A stretch of DNA of 64,000 nucleotides from Lysinibacillus contaminans (GCF_001278945.1 NZ_LGRV01000003.1:1488001-1552000); one strand, 5' to 3'. Positions 1 to 7,931 are shown, counted from the stretch's first letter. Notes: generated by a model from the letters alone, not told the origin. Numbers and translations are program-made.

Positions 1-408
1 TAGAGTAGTTGCCATCACTTTTTTATCAGCGGAAAGAATATGTTTAATCATCTCCTTTGTCGTTGTTTTCCCAGAAGTACCAGTAATAGCAACAATAGGT
101 ATATTAAATTGACTCCGGTAATAATGTACAAACTTCCAGTAGGCCTCATCCGCATCCGCTACTATTATGACTATCACATGTTTAGGAATCTCATTTTGAC
201 TATAAGGCCAATCTGTTACAAGGATTAGAGGGGAAAGCGGTTCAAGACTTTTCCAGTTTACTATTCGTTTATTTGTAAAAAGGGCGGTATTTGGCTTTTT
301 TACTTGTTTTAGTCGATATGCGCCGTACTGAATCAATACTTCATCCGACCCTTGCACCGCTTTACCTGCAATAATGGCTGTTAAATTCTTCACCGAAAGT
401 GGCTTCAT
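1..408 (-). CDS. Mur ligase family protein, 3' part beyond window edge
   Basis: An open frame of 136 codons runs off the left edge. It starts at the ATG at 408-406, behind a good ribosome-binding site (GGAGAG, about 8 bases upstream). Near its visible end it carries the Mur ligase P-loop TGTSGKTTTK, preceded by a roughly 110-residue N-terminal domain of the kind MurF-like enzymes use to bind substrate. Mur ligases activate a carboxylate with ATP and join it to an amino group. The same P-loop type recurs in the fusion protein at 1903-4071, so two Mur-type ligases flank one ATP-grasp ligase here. Whether this is true MurF or a specialised paralogue cannot be told from the fragment; the neighbourhood, which has no ddl or mra genes, favours a paralogue. 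Confidence 0.8.
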   Translation of the reverse strand, partial: MKPLSVKNLTAIIAGKAVQGSDEVLIQYGAYRLKQVKKPNTALFTNKRIVNWKSLEPLSPLILVTDWPYSQNEIPKHVIVIIVADADEAYWKFVHYYRSQFNIPIVAITGTSGKTTTKEMIKHILSADKKVMATTL

Positions 409-559
409 ATCAATTCACTCTCCTTTCTTTTCTATTATATGTACCTCAAGAAAAGTTGATTGGATGAAAACATGATACATAACCAGAAGAAAGCTATTTC
501 TTAGCATATTTATAAAATGTGTAATAACAATCCAAGTAATTATTAAAGGAGCGAGATAA

Positions 560-1765
560 TTGAAAGCAATTATTTTTATCGGTACAAATAAATCCGGATC
601 AAGCCGCGAAGCAATTAAAGCAGCAGAGAAATTGGGTTACTTGACGGTGCTTTTCACAAACAATGAAAAGCAATTACAACAGAGAAAAGCCTATCCAGAT
701 ATCCATAAGATGATTTTCATCGATACTACTAATATAGAGAAAATGAAAGCGGAAATTCGGAATTTGTCTAGTATCGGATTAGAGATTAAAACTATTGTTA
801 GTTTTGTAGATCCCTTTGTTCATATTGCCTCTATTTTATGTGATGAATTTTGTCAAAATTATTCATCATCAAAAGCCATTGAAATGATGGAAGATAAAGA
901 AGAAACAAGAAATTTCCTAAAGAACCAACCATATTCTCCGAAGTTTGTTCCTATCAAACCTAACGAATCATTTGCCAATAATATGGAATTCCCAGTGATG
1001 GTGAAATCCCCAAAATCAACCGGTTCTAAAGATGTATTGCTGGCAAAAAATAAAAGGCAACTAAATAAACATCTCCGGTTCCTCCAAAGCAAAAAACCTG
1101 ATGAAACAATCATGATTGAGGAGTTTATTAAAGGGCCACAATATTTAGTTGAGGCCCTCGTCTATAAACGGCAAGCTCAAATTATCGGCATTATTGAACA
1201 AGAAATAACAGAGGGCAACCGTTTTATCATTACTGGTTATGGTGTACTCGCTGAAGTTCCAACAGATATTCAAACAGGTATTGAGGAGGTGCTCCATTCT
1301 ATCGTCAAAGAATTTGACATTGAAAATGGGACACTACATCTAGAGCTCCGTTTGACAGACCATGGTTGGAAACTAATCGAGATAAATCCTAGAATCTCTG
1401 GGGGGGCCATGAATAACATGATTCTCGCTGCATTCGGATTTAGTTTAGTCGAAGAAACGCTTAAATTATTTTTAGGTGAACAACCGAATGTCGAGCCAAG
1501 GCACAGAAAGTTTATCTTTACAAAATACGTCATTGTTGAGAGGAAAGGCATTTTAGAAAGAGTGATAGGAAAAACAAGAGCGACTAGGTCAGAAGGTGTT
1601 GTAGATGTATATGTGAAACCTAAAAGAGGGACATTTTTAACCCCACCATTATCCATGGGCCACCGCTATGCATACGTTATTGCAGAAGGAGTTACATTAG
1701 CTGAAGCTACAAATAATGCCATTACCGCTGCAAAGGAAATCAAGTTTCTGTTGAATCCCATCTAA
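560..1765 (+). CDS. stand-alone ATP-grasp domain ligase
   Basis: A 401-residue cytoplasmic protein with a three-part ATP-grasp layout: an N-terminal Rossmann-like pre-ATP-grasp domain (residues 1-105), then the ATP-binding lysine region around FPVMVKSPKSTGSKD (about 148-162), the EEFIKGPQYLVEAL segment (about 190-203), and the metal-binding motif EINPRISGG (about 275-283). This is the pattern of carboxylate-amine ligases such as L-amino acid ligases, PurK or carbamoyl-phosphate-synthase-like enzymes. The start is a TTG preceded by AAAGGAGCGAG. It is transcribed away from the partial Mur ligase and towards the ATP-grasp/Mur fusion. A role in making a peptide or amino-acid conjugate with these neighbours is inferred. 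The substrate is unknown. Confidence 0.8.
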   Translation: MKAIIFIGTNKSGSSREAIKAAEKLGYLTVLFTNNEKQLQQRKAYPDIHKMIFIDTTNIEKMKAEIRNLSSIGLEIKTIVSFVDPFVHIASILCDEFCQNYSSSKAIEMMEDKEETRNFLKNQPYSPKFVPIKPNESFANNMEFPVMVKSPKSTGSKDVLLAKNKRQLNKHLRFLQSKKPDETIMIEEFIKGPQYLVEALVYKRQAQIIGIIEQEITEGNRFIITGYGVLAEVPTDIQTGIEEVLHSIVKEFDIENGTLHLELRLTDHGWKLIEINPRISGGAMNNMILAAFGFSLVEETLKLFLGEQPNVEPRHRKFIFTKYVIVERKGILERVIGKTRATRSEGVVDVYVKPKRGTFLTPPLSMGHRYAYVIAEGVTLAEATNNAITAAKEIKFLLNPI

Positions 1766-1848
1766 ACGTGATATTTCAAAAGAAGCGATTTACATGCCCT
1801 CCTAATTATTAAAAATATCTCCTCCTCTATAGACATTCGTTCAACAAA

Positions 1849-1899
1849 CAAAACCCCGAATAATTGCCACAATCAAGTTGGCAGTTATTCGGGGTTTTG
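1849..1899. terminator. bidirectional intrinsic terminator
   Basis: A long inverted repeat (left arm CAAAACCCCGAATAA then TTGCCA; right arm TGGCAG then TTATTCGGGGTTTTG) lies between the convergent ATP-grasp gene and the ATP-grasp/Mur fusion gene. The A-rich 5' and T-rich 3' flanks let it work for both. Confidence 0.85.
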
Positions 1900-1902
1900 A
1901 AT

Positions 1903-4071
1903 TTATGCTTTAAATGTTTGATCTAGGAATTTAACAGTGTCAAACATATTCGTTTTACTCGCACCTTTTACTAGAATGGTGTCGTCACGGCTTACGATTT
2001 TCTCTAGTAGCGCATGCAATTCTTCCTTATTTATAAAATGATAAATATTTGACTGGTTCATCCCGATTGCCTTAGCTGCTGCACCTATCTCTTCAGTCCT
2101 AAATCCATAGGTAATTAAAAGATCAATGCCTTGTTCAGAAACGTATTCGCCCACTTTTCGATATTCTTCTTCTCTCAATTCCCCTAATTCTCGCATTTGC
2201 CCGATTATGGCAATTTTTCTGTTCTTTCCAATATTAGAGAGTACATCAATAGCAGCCTTTACGCCCTGAGGATGTGAGTGAACAGTATCATCAATGACCG
2301 TAATTTGATCGCGACAGTTATACACGGTTAGCCTTCTTGGTGGCTTTTTGAAATTTAGACCCGCCTTAATTTCCCTTGGGGTAAACCCTAATTGATCGGC
2401 AACCGCAATGGCATTGAGCGCATTGTACACATGATGTTCGCCTAAAATGGGAATATACAAAGAAATTACCCTCCCTTTTAGTTTCATCTTAAAGGACATG
2501 CCATTGTTTTTATATCGAATACCATAAGCTCTATAGTCCGCTTCAGAATGGATACCGACTGTCAGTATTTCTCCTTTAAATTGCTTCATCGATAAATACT
2601 TCGAATTCTCATCATCCTTGTTAACCACAAGTAACCCATTTTGATCCATTCCATGTATTAATTCTGATTTTGCCAATGCTACTTTTCGAATATCTCCATC
2701 AAAGTTCCCAACATGTGCTAGGCCAATATTTGTTACGACGCTGATATTTGGTTGGATGATGCGACAGTGATTTGTGATAATGCCTGGATAGGCCATTCCG
2801 TACTCAAGAACAACAGCTTCATGTGAAGCATTAATCTCTTCAGCATGTTTTTTTGTATGCTCTGTCGTATTCCAATAATCTTTCGACTCAAAAATATTCC
2901 ATTTTTTTGATAAAATAGACGCAAGGAATGCCTTTGAGGTCGTTTTTCCAGCGCTTCCGGTAATGGCGATAATCGGTAAATCTGATTTGGCAACTAGATG
3001 CTTGTTCTTGCGTTCCACAATTTCATTTTTAATATGTTCTTGGTTTTTTGCTATATATATTGCATATTGAATTGTATGGAGAACCACATCTAATTCTAAA
3101 TAAAATGCTGGTGGGCAACCTGGACGCCAGTTTACTTCATATATCCAAATTTTTTGATGCTCATCTAATCCTACATCAATGCCAATTTCGTCAATAACCT
3201 CCCCAAATTTCAACATCTGAATTTCGTCTAAATGACGTGCTAATGATAATGAAAAATGCTCCAGTATGCGCCGAATATTATACGCTTCTTCCTTAAATTC
3301 CTGTTCCAAAAATGGATCTAAATAATTGGTAAACCCACCATTGTTAATATTAGGTATTATTGAGCCTTTTGGGGCCACTCGCGGATAAATAGTCGTCACA
3401 ACCCACTTGCCCTCTCCATTTTTTTGTACATGGAGACGAAAATCAAAGACTTGACCCGATTTCATCATCGATTGAATATAGGGTTGCATGATAAACGTGC
3501 CTGTAGATAGTTGCTCACTTAACAATTCATTTAGCTCCGACTTAGAATAACTAGTATTTTCGCTATCCTTCCGTACCTCAAAAGCACTTTCATTTTTCGA
3601 AATGAAATAGATTCCCTTTCCCTTACGTCCGTCAATCGGTTTAAACACTACTTTTTCATACGTATCGATAAACTTATGAAATGCTCCAACATTTCTCACC
3701 GTGTCTGTAGGGATTAAATAACTAGCAAATTCCTTTGCCTCCTTTAGACGCTCCATAACATTCCATTTATTCCCTATAGAATACGTTGTAAAAGGTATTT
3801 CCTTTTTCAATTTCTCAATAATCCATTTCGATACTGCTAGTTTTTCGGGACTGCCTGCATTATAAATCACATCTGGAAAGGGCATAACTTTTTCCTGCCA
3901 TTGCCCTTCTTCATACACCTTACCTTTTATGGTACGGTCTTCAAAATTAACGCTCTTAGGTGTAAAGTAAAAAAACTGAGCTCCTTCTGCCCTGGCAACT
4001 GCTGCATATGCATATGACTTAATAACTGTTTTAGGATCTAGACGATGATGCAACATTCCAATGATTGTCAT
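1903..4071 (-). CDS. YheC/YheD-type ATP-grasp fused to Mur ligase
   Basis: A 722-residue two-domain enzyme. Residues 1-345 match the YheC/YheD endospore coat-associated ATP-grasp family (FKPIDGRKGKGIYF at about 143-156, FDFRLHVQ at about 209-216, metal-binding EVNWRPG at about 312-318). Residues 365-722 are a Mur ligase: P-loop TGSAGKTTS at 371-379, VTNIGLAHVGNF in the central domain, DDTVHSHPQG in the C-terminal domain. YheC and YheD are spore-associated in Bacillus subtilis. ATP-grasp plus Mur ligase in one chain is the architecture of cyanophycin synthetase, which builds an amino-acid polymer, although that enzyme uses a different ATP-grasp subfamily. A two-step ligation of amino acids onto a peptide or polymer, perhaps in the spore envelope, is inferred. 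The ATG follows AAGGAAG. Confidence 0.85.
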   Translation of the reverse strand: MTIIGMLHHRLDPKTVIKSYAYAAVARAEGAQFFYFTPKSVNFEDRTIKGKVYEEGQWQEKVMPFPDVIYNAGSPEKLAVSKWIIEKLKKEIPFTTYSIGNKWNVMERLKEAKEFASYLIPTDTVRNVGAFHKFIDTYEKVVFKPIDGRKGKGIYFISKNESAFEVRKDSENTSYSKSELNELLSEQLSTGTFIMQPYIQSMMKSGQVFDFRLHVQKNGEGKWVVTTIYPRVAPKGSIIPNINNGGFTNYLDPFLEQEFKEEAYNIRRILEHFSLSLARHLDEIQMLKFGEVIDEIGIDVGLDEHQKIWIYEVNWRPGCPPAFYLELDVVLHTIQYAIYIAKNQEHIKNEIVERKNKHLVAKSDLPIIAITGSAGKTTSKAFLASILSKKWNIFESKDYWNTTEHTKKHAEEINASHEAVVLEYGMAYPGIITNHCRIIQPNISVVTNIGLAHVGNFDGDIRKVALAKSELIHGMDQNGLLVVNKDDENSKYLSMKQFKGEILTVGIHSEADYRAYGIRYKNNGMSFKMKLKGRVISLYIPILGEHHVYNALNAIAVADQLGFTPREIKAGLNFKKPPRRLTVYNCRDQITVIDDTVHSHPQGVKAAIDVLSNIGKNRKIAIIGQMRELGELREEEYRKVGEYVSEQGIDLLITYGFRTEEIGAAAKAIGMNQSNIYHFINKEELHALLEKIVSRDDTILVKGASKTNMFDTVKFLDQTFKA

Positions 4072-4185
4072 GAAATTATCTTCCTTTCATTGTATTATCT
4101 AGCTATTAAATTCAGCAAATGCAACTTGCATATGGACAGATGCTCTAGTTTAAAAATTATTTTAGTAGTTTTAACTGTATTTTCA

Positions 4186-4653
4186 TTACCACTTGGGCTC
4201 AATGATAATTTTTCTTTGTAATAAGTCAGGACTTAATAACTGAATGGCTGATATAAAGCCTAATTCAATGGTTTTTTCAGATGATGTCCTTTCTAATCTC
4301 ACAACATCAGCTATCGAATTCGTATCATTTCCTTCAAAGTCAAAGGAGCGTAACAACGAAACAGTTCCACGACAGCGCTCTTTATCAATAGATTCTATGC
4401 GAAAATACTCAGTTTCAAATTGCTTTGCTTTATCTATTAATTTTAAGTGAACACCGTTGTTTGTTATTAAAATAAAGGGAATTGTATCACTACCAACTAT
4501 TTTCAAGAGTAATTGACCATAATATTTAGAATTAAAATCCGTGATTGTATCCTGGAGTGCTTTTAAATCGCTTAGCGCATCGCATAAAAAATGCTTGTTT
4601 CCTTTCTCAATGCACAACTTCCTTTCCAACTCCTCCCTAGTCCGATTAAGCAA
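4186..4653 (-). CDS. CotY/CotZ-like spore coat protein
   Basis: A protein of up to 155 residues with the CotY/CotZ core signature: DTIPFILITNNG, then FETEYFRIESID, then a SLLRSF segment close to the usual cysteine-spaced ending. CotY and CotZ build the spore outer coat/crust through disulfide cross-links. This copy has only three cysteines (C14, C24 and one near 114), far fewer than classic members. The start is unresolved: the frame opens with TTG at 4653, which has no ribosome-binding site, while AGGGAGGAG sits inside the frame just ahead of another TTG (4617), so the real protein may begin 12 residues later. It lies 115 bases upstream of the ATP-grasp/Mur fusion on the same strand, which supports a spore link for that enzyme. 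Confidence 0.7.
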   Translation of the reverse strand: MLNRTREELERKLCIEKGNKHFLCDALSDLKALQDTITDFNSKYYGQLLLKIVGSDTIPFILITNNGVHLKLIDKAKQFETEYFRIESIDKERCRGTVSLLRSFDFEGNDTNSIADVVRLERTSSEKTIELGFISAIQLLSPDLLQRKIIIEPKW

Positions 4654-4829
4654 TTTGTAAATACTTGAACAAATGCTAAGATATTAATTAGATACCTTTC
4701 TCGTTATAATATGTAGGACTAAGGAATATGTCGACATTTTTTGTAAGGTGAACAATCTAAAAAAACACTTAGGAGAATATTTTGTTTACCTTTTTACAGT
4801 TCAATCGTTATCTAGGTAGGAGGGTTGAT

Positions 4830-5009
4830 ATGAATGAAGCATTCGGCAAGCAACTACAGGAGAAATTAAAAACCATTCAGTATACATTGCTGAAAGTGGG
4901 GAAGAGTACACAGGATGCCGAGGATATTTTGCTGGAAACGTGTTTCGTTACAAGAATTCCGAAATTTTTTAATAAGGTTAATCACCAATTTCCGGGGTAC
5001 ACCCAATGA
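4830..5009 (+). pseudogene. truncated ECF-type sigma factor N-terminus
   Basis: A 59-codon frame opens with ATG behind a strong AGGAGGG site. It contains LLKVGKSTQDAEDILLETC, the core-binding region 2 signature of sigma-70 factors (compare the usual DAEDIVQET). The conserved sequence ends abruptly there and continues into unrelated residues before a stop. Regions 2.3-4 needed for promoter recognition are missing, and the next gene is on the opposite strand beyond a terminator. This is best read as the 5' remnant of a sigma factor gene, although a short expressed peptide cannot be excluded because the start signals are intact. Confidence 0.6.
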
Positions 5010-5092
5010 GTAGCTTCTTCCACATAGCGGTCCTAAATTCTAGTACATATCTTCACAATGTTCATAGCGATATAAACATAAATAGCCAACAA

Positions 5093-5135
5093 AAAATCGT
5101 CTCAGCTCTATAAATGATAGAGCTGAGACGATTTT
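5093..5135. terminator. bidirectional terminator, perfect 19-bp stem
   Basis: AAAATCGTCTCAGCTCTAT pairs perfectly with ATAGAGCTGAGACGATTTT around the loop AAATG. It sits between the sigma remnant and the convergent SMR operon and has A/T tracts for both directions. Confidence 0.85.
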
Positions 5136-5180
5136 AATCAAACTTTTTTCAAAAGACAAAACGTGAAATTTTCATAAAGA

Positions 5181-5522
5181 TTATGAACTTGGTGTAGCCT
5201 CATTTTGGTTGCCTTGATTAAGGAAAATGACACCGCCAATAATAAGTAAAATGCCAATAGCTGAATAAAGATTAAACGTATCGCCCCAAATGATGATACC
5301 TAAAACGACCGTTAACGCTGTACCTACCCCAGACCAAATGGCATAAGCAAGGCTAAGTGGCAAGGTTTTTAAACATAAGGACAGGCCATAAAACGAAATA
5401 CCATAACCAATGACGACACCAATTGACGGTCCAATCACTGTAAAACCTTCAGAAAGCTTAAGCATCATTGTCCCCATTACTTCGCTAACAATTGATATTG
5501 CTAAAAATACATAGCCTTTCAT
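5181..5522 (-). CDS. ebrB: paired SMR efflux subunit, EbrB-like
   Basis: A 113-residue protein with four membrane segments and the small multidrug resistance signature. The essential membrane glutamate is E14 (VSEVMGT), followed by LKLSEGFT and YAIWSGVGTALT. SMR proteins exchange protons for lipophilic cations or guanidinium. It resembles EbrB of Bacillus subtilis (SEVFGSTMLKLSEGF, YATWSGVGTALT, from memory) and is encoded 14 bases downstream of a second, different SMR gene, as expected for a heteromeric pair. The ATG at 5522 is chosen over an ATG three codons upstream because AAGGAGG directly abuts that earlier ATG. The tail is polar. YkkC/YkkD is the alternative family assignment. Confidence 0.8.
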   Translation of the reverse strand: MKGYVFLAISIVSEVMGTMMLKLSEGFTVIGPSIGVVIGYGISFYGLSLCLKTLPLSLAYAIWSGVGTALTVVLGIIIWGDTFNLYSAIGILLIIGGVIFLNQGNQNEATPSS

Positions 5523-5536
5523 TCTTAACATCCTCC

Positions 5537-5863
5537 TTAATGTGCTCCGCCAGCAAGATTGAGAAGTATAACGCCACCAATAATCATGGCAATTCCTATG
5601 AACTTTTTAACATTGAAATTCTCTTTATAAAAGATGACTCCGACGATCGCTGTTAATGCCGTACCTAACCCTGCCCATATCGCATAAACTGTGCCAATAG
5701 CTAGAGATTGCAGCGTTAAGGATAAGAAATAGAAAGCCGACCCATATCCAACAACAACGCCAATTGACGGTAGTAATCGTTTGAATCCATTTGTCAGTTT
5801 CAACATCGAGCTCGCAAAAACCTCAGAGACAATCGAAATCAATAGAAAACCAAAAACACTCAT
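5537..5863 (-). CDS. ebrA: paired SMR efflux subunit, EbrA-like
   Basis: A 108-residue four-helix SMR protein with the conserved glutamate E14 (IVSEVFASS) and the motif YAIWAGLGTALTAIVG. It forms the first transporter gene of a three-gene operon: its ATG overlaps the stop codon of the upstream TetR gene by four bases (ATGA), so translation is coupled. Paired SMR proteins insert in opposite membrane orientations to make one antiparallel pump. Lipophilic cations or dyes are the usual substrates in the family; the substrate here is unknown. No guanidine riboswitch is evident upstream, so control is probably by the co-encoded TetR protein. Confidence 0.8.
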   Translation of the reverse strand: MSVFGFLLISIVSEVFASSMLKLTNGFKRLLPSIGVVVGYGSAFYFLSLTLQSLAIGTVYAIWAGLGTALTAIVGVIFYKENFNVKKFIGIAMIIGGVILLNLAGGAH

Positions 5864-6399
5864 GAAACACTGTCCTTTCTTGCCATTTGCAGTAATTGTT
5901 CAAAGACCTTTTCTTCTACTTCTCGAGAAACAGGTGCGATGTTTAATAACTTCGAATAATACAATCCATCAATCGTTAATCGAATCAAATGTACAGTAGA
6001 TTCCTCAAGACCATCGTGCATCAAGTCATCTAGTAAGCGCTCATACTCTTCGGAAATTGATGAATGCTCATTTTGCATAATTTGTATTGCAATATTTAAA
6101 CGTGCGCCTTGCGCTAAGTCCTTTTGAGAAACCAAAATAAATCCTCTCGTTAATCTACCAGCTCCATATTCTTGGTGAGCAAATTTTTCATAAGATTGCA
6201 TGATTTCATCCATGATCGTTTCAGCAATAGCCGCTTGAAGAGCGTCCTTCGTTTTAAAATGATAGAGTAGCCCCCCTTTACTAATACCAGCTTTCCCCGC
6301 AACTCCATCCAATGTTAATGAATTCAAATCGTTATCCTGTATATATTGAATTGCTGTTTGAATGATAAGATCACGTTTTTGACTTGCTTTTGTAGACAC
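5860..6399 (-). CDS. TetR/AcrR family repressor of the SMR operon
   Basis: A 179-residue regulator with an N-terminal TetR DNA-binding domain (residues about 8-55: LTLDGVAGKAGISKGGLLYHFKTKDAL) and an all-helical ligand domain. It is the first gene of the operon and overlaps the EbrA-like gene by four bases. TetR proteins usually repress their own operon and release DNA when they bind the pump substrate. A perfect 14-bp palindrome lies about 120 bases upstream of its start and is the likely operator. The start ATG follows GAGGAGGTT. Confidence 0.85.
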   Translation of the reverse strand: MSTKASQKRDLIIQTAIQYIQDNDLNSLTLDGVAGKAGISKGGLLYHFKTKDALQAAIAETIMDEIMQSYEKFAHQEYGAGRLTRGFILVSQKDLAQGARLNIAIQIMQNEHSSISEEYERLLDDLMHDGLEESTVHLIRLTIDGLYYSKLLNIAPVSREVEEKVFEQLLQMARKDSVS

Positions 6400-6520
6400 A
6401 AAATAACCTCCTCACGTTCATACTCAATTTTTAACAAAAAATATCATTTAAACCCTTCTAACTGAAGGTTTATATAGGTTATCGGACACATTCCTGAATT
6501 TATCGACATCTACAATTAAA

Positions 6521-6534
6521 ACCGTCTAGACGGT
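6521..6534. promoter_or_regulatory. putative TetR operator palindrome
   Basis: ACCGTCTAGACGGT is a perfect 14-bp palindrome upstream of the TetR-SMR operon. Its size and position fit a TetR-family operator. The short T-run beside it would also allow a weak terminator. Confidence 0.55.
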
Positions 6535-6580
6535 CTTTTTATATTTTATGTTTCACAATTTGAAAAGTCAACTCAAAAAG

Positions 6581-6628
6581 AATAATAAAAGTCCCAAATA
6601 GCCATCACTATTTGGGACTTTTATTATT
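6581..6628. terminator. terminator of the XRE/DUF2975 operon
   Basis: A 20-bp perfect stem (AATAATAAAAGTCCCAAATA and its complement, eight-base loop) overlaps the last codons and stop of the XRE gene, with T-rich flanks on both sides. Confidence 0.8.
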
Positions 6629-6830
6629 CTTCAGCGTATTCTAAAATGTCTCCTGGCTGGCAATCCAGTGCCTTGCATATGGCATTTAAGGTAGAAAAAC
6701 GCACTGCCCTTACCTTACCTGTTTTCAAATTCGATAGATTGACTATCGATACATCCACCTTCTCTGCTAGCTCACTCAACTGCATTTTTCGATCGGCTAG
6801 CATTCGATCTAATCGAATAATTATCGTCAT
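6624..6830 (-). CDS. small XRE-family regulator, YozG-like
   Basis: A 68-residue stand-alone Cro/CI helix-turn-helix protein: residues 18-62 contain LSELAEKVDVSIVNLSNLKTG and the ending ICKALDCQPGDILEY. This compact class is usually encoded directly next to a DUF2975 membrane protein (YoaS/YozG in Bacillus subtilis), and that is the arrangement here, with 11 bases between the genes. The function of the pair is not established. A membrane-signal-controlled repressor is a common guess for such pairs. Confidence 0.85.
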   Translation of the reverse strand: MTIIIRLDRMLADRKMQLSELAEKVDVSIVNLSNLKTGKVRAVRFSTLNAICKALDCQPGDILEYAEE

Positions 6831-6841
6831 TTCTTCACTTC

Positions 6842-7480
6842 CTAAGCTGTTGCATCGTATTCATCTTGTAAAAAAGCACCATATCGGAAGACACGTGCAA
6901 TCGTCCAAATAATTAAGCCGGTAAATAATAATGTCCAATTAATACCGCTAAAATGATAGCTTACCCCTGCTACCCAATCAGTACTTAATAAGAGTGTATC
7001 TATATGCGTTAGATGTCCTATTGTATATGAAATGTACGTGCGAAACACACCTACTGTCATGCTTAGCAACAGTATACTATAGGCAATCCACTCAATTTTT
7101 TTACCATTAGCTATGGTAAAAATAACGCCACGACTTAAACTACCTAATAATTTTCTTACTTGCACCACAATAAATAATAGTATTCCCATGTAGATTGTTG
7201 CCACAATTAGTAGTTTCACAACATCTTTTTTCACATATTGAATATTATTAGCTACTTTATCAGCTAATTCTATTTCCATAGCTTCAAAGTTAACAGAAGC
7301 TGACACAGTCCCTTTAACAAGTATGCTGTTAACCGTCTTCTCTGGCACAATCATCGCACCTATAAGTAATCCCCCCATGAAAACAACTCCAAGTATCGTT
7401 ATAACCATAATGAACGTAAAAATTGCACGTAATCCTTTTGTTAAAAATGTAAATTCCTTATTTTGAATTGATTGCTCCAT
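6842..7480 (-). CDS. DUF2975 membrane protein
   Basis: A 212-residue protein with four predicted membrane segments (about residues 15-40, 95-115, 135-155, 175-195) and an extracellular loop after the first helix. Length, topology and the downstream XRE partner match DUF2975 (YoaS-type). The ATG at 7480 is preferred because GAGAGGGGATG lies about nine bases upstream; the frame could extend 13 codons further without a binding site. Function is unknown. Confidence 0.8.
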   Translation of the reverse strand: MEQSIQNKEFTFLTKGLRAIFTFIMVITILGVVFMGGLLIGAMIVPEKTVNSILVKGTVSASVNFEAMEIELADKVANNIQYVKKDVVKLLIVATIYMGILLFIVVQVRKLLGSLSRGVIFTIANGKKIEWIAYSILLLSMTVGVFRTYISYTIGHLTHIDTLLLSTDWVAGVSYHFSGINWTLLFTGLIIWTIARVFRYGAFLQDEYDATA

Positions 7481-7629
7481 AAAAACATCCCCTCTCTTAC
7501 CATTTATTATACACACCATTTTATCCTTTTCAATAATTATTTAATGTTTATCATTAAAAAATTATTGTTTTACTTAAAATTAGACTTTATAGTAAGGCGT
7601 ATCCTGATAATACAAATGAGGAGGTCAAT

Positions 7630-7794
7630 ATGAACAATACAATTTTAGAAATACAAAACATCTCGAAAAGCTTCAAAGGGCAAATCGTCTTACAAGATAT
7701 TTCATTTTCCCTGCAACAAGGAACGATTGTCAGTCTACTTGGACCAAATGGAGTTAGTAAGAACACCCTGATGGAAAATTTCTTTCGGTTTTGA
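7630..7794 (+). pseudogene. ABC transporter ATPase, 5' fragment with mutated Walker A
   Basis: It opens with ATG behind GAGGAGG and encodes a normal ABC ATPase start (ILEIQNISKSFKGQIVLQDISFSL), but the Walker A reads GPNGVSKNTL instead of GPNGAGKTTL and the frame stops after 54 codons. The Walker A changes are explainable as three single-base substitutions. Just after it, the sequence switches to an IS3-type transposase end, so the rest of the ATPase has been lost. Confidence 0.7.
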
Positions 7795-7931
7795 AATCCA
7801 ACTTTCTCTACTTTAAGGAATTTGAAGATATGGAGCATTATAAAAACGAGTTAGCAAAGACGAAACGGATGAAGACAAAATACAAAATAAGTCCGGTACA
7901 ATACCGAACTCAATTTGAGCTAACTGTCTGA
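7771..7931 (+). pseudogene. IS3-family transposase (OrfB) C-terminal remnant
   Basis: Read across one frameshift, the sequence gives MENFF, then VLKSNFLYFKEFEDMEHYKNEL, then a shortened tail ending SPVQYRTQ. This is the characteristic C-terminus of IS3/IS150-type transposases (MENFFG.LKSE...SPVQYR). The YYNHxRI segment is deleted. The left boundary coincides with the broken ABC ATPase, sharing the CTGATG bases, so the two fragments form a recombination or deletion scar. No terminal inverted repeat is visible. Confidence 0.65.

Noticed and set aside
6400..6540. Possible guanidine riboswitch before the SMR operon
   Set aside because: No conserved guanidine-I core (ACGG...ACGR-type) was found, and a TetR repressor with its palindrome explains control.
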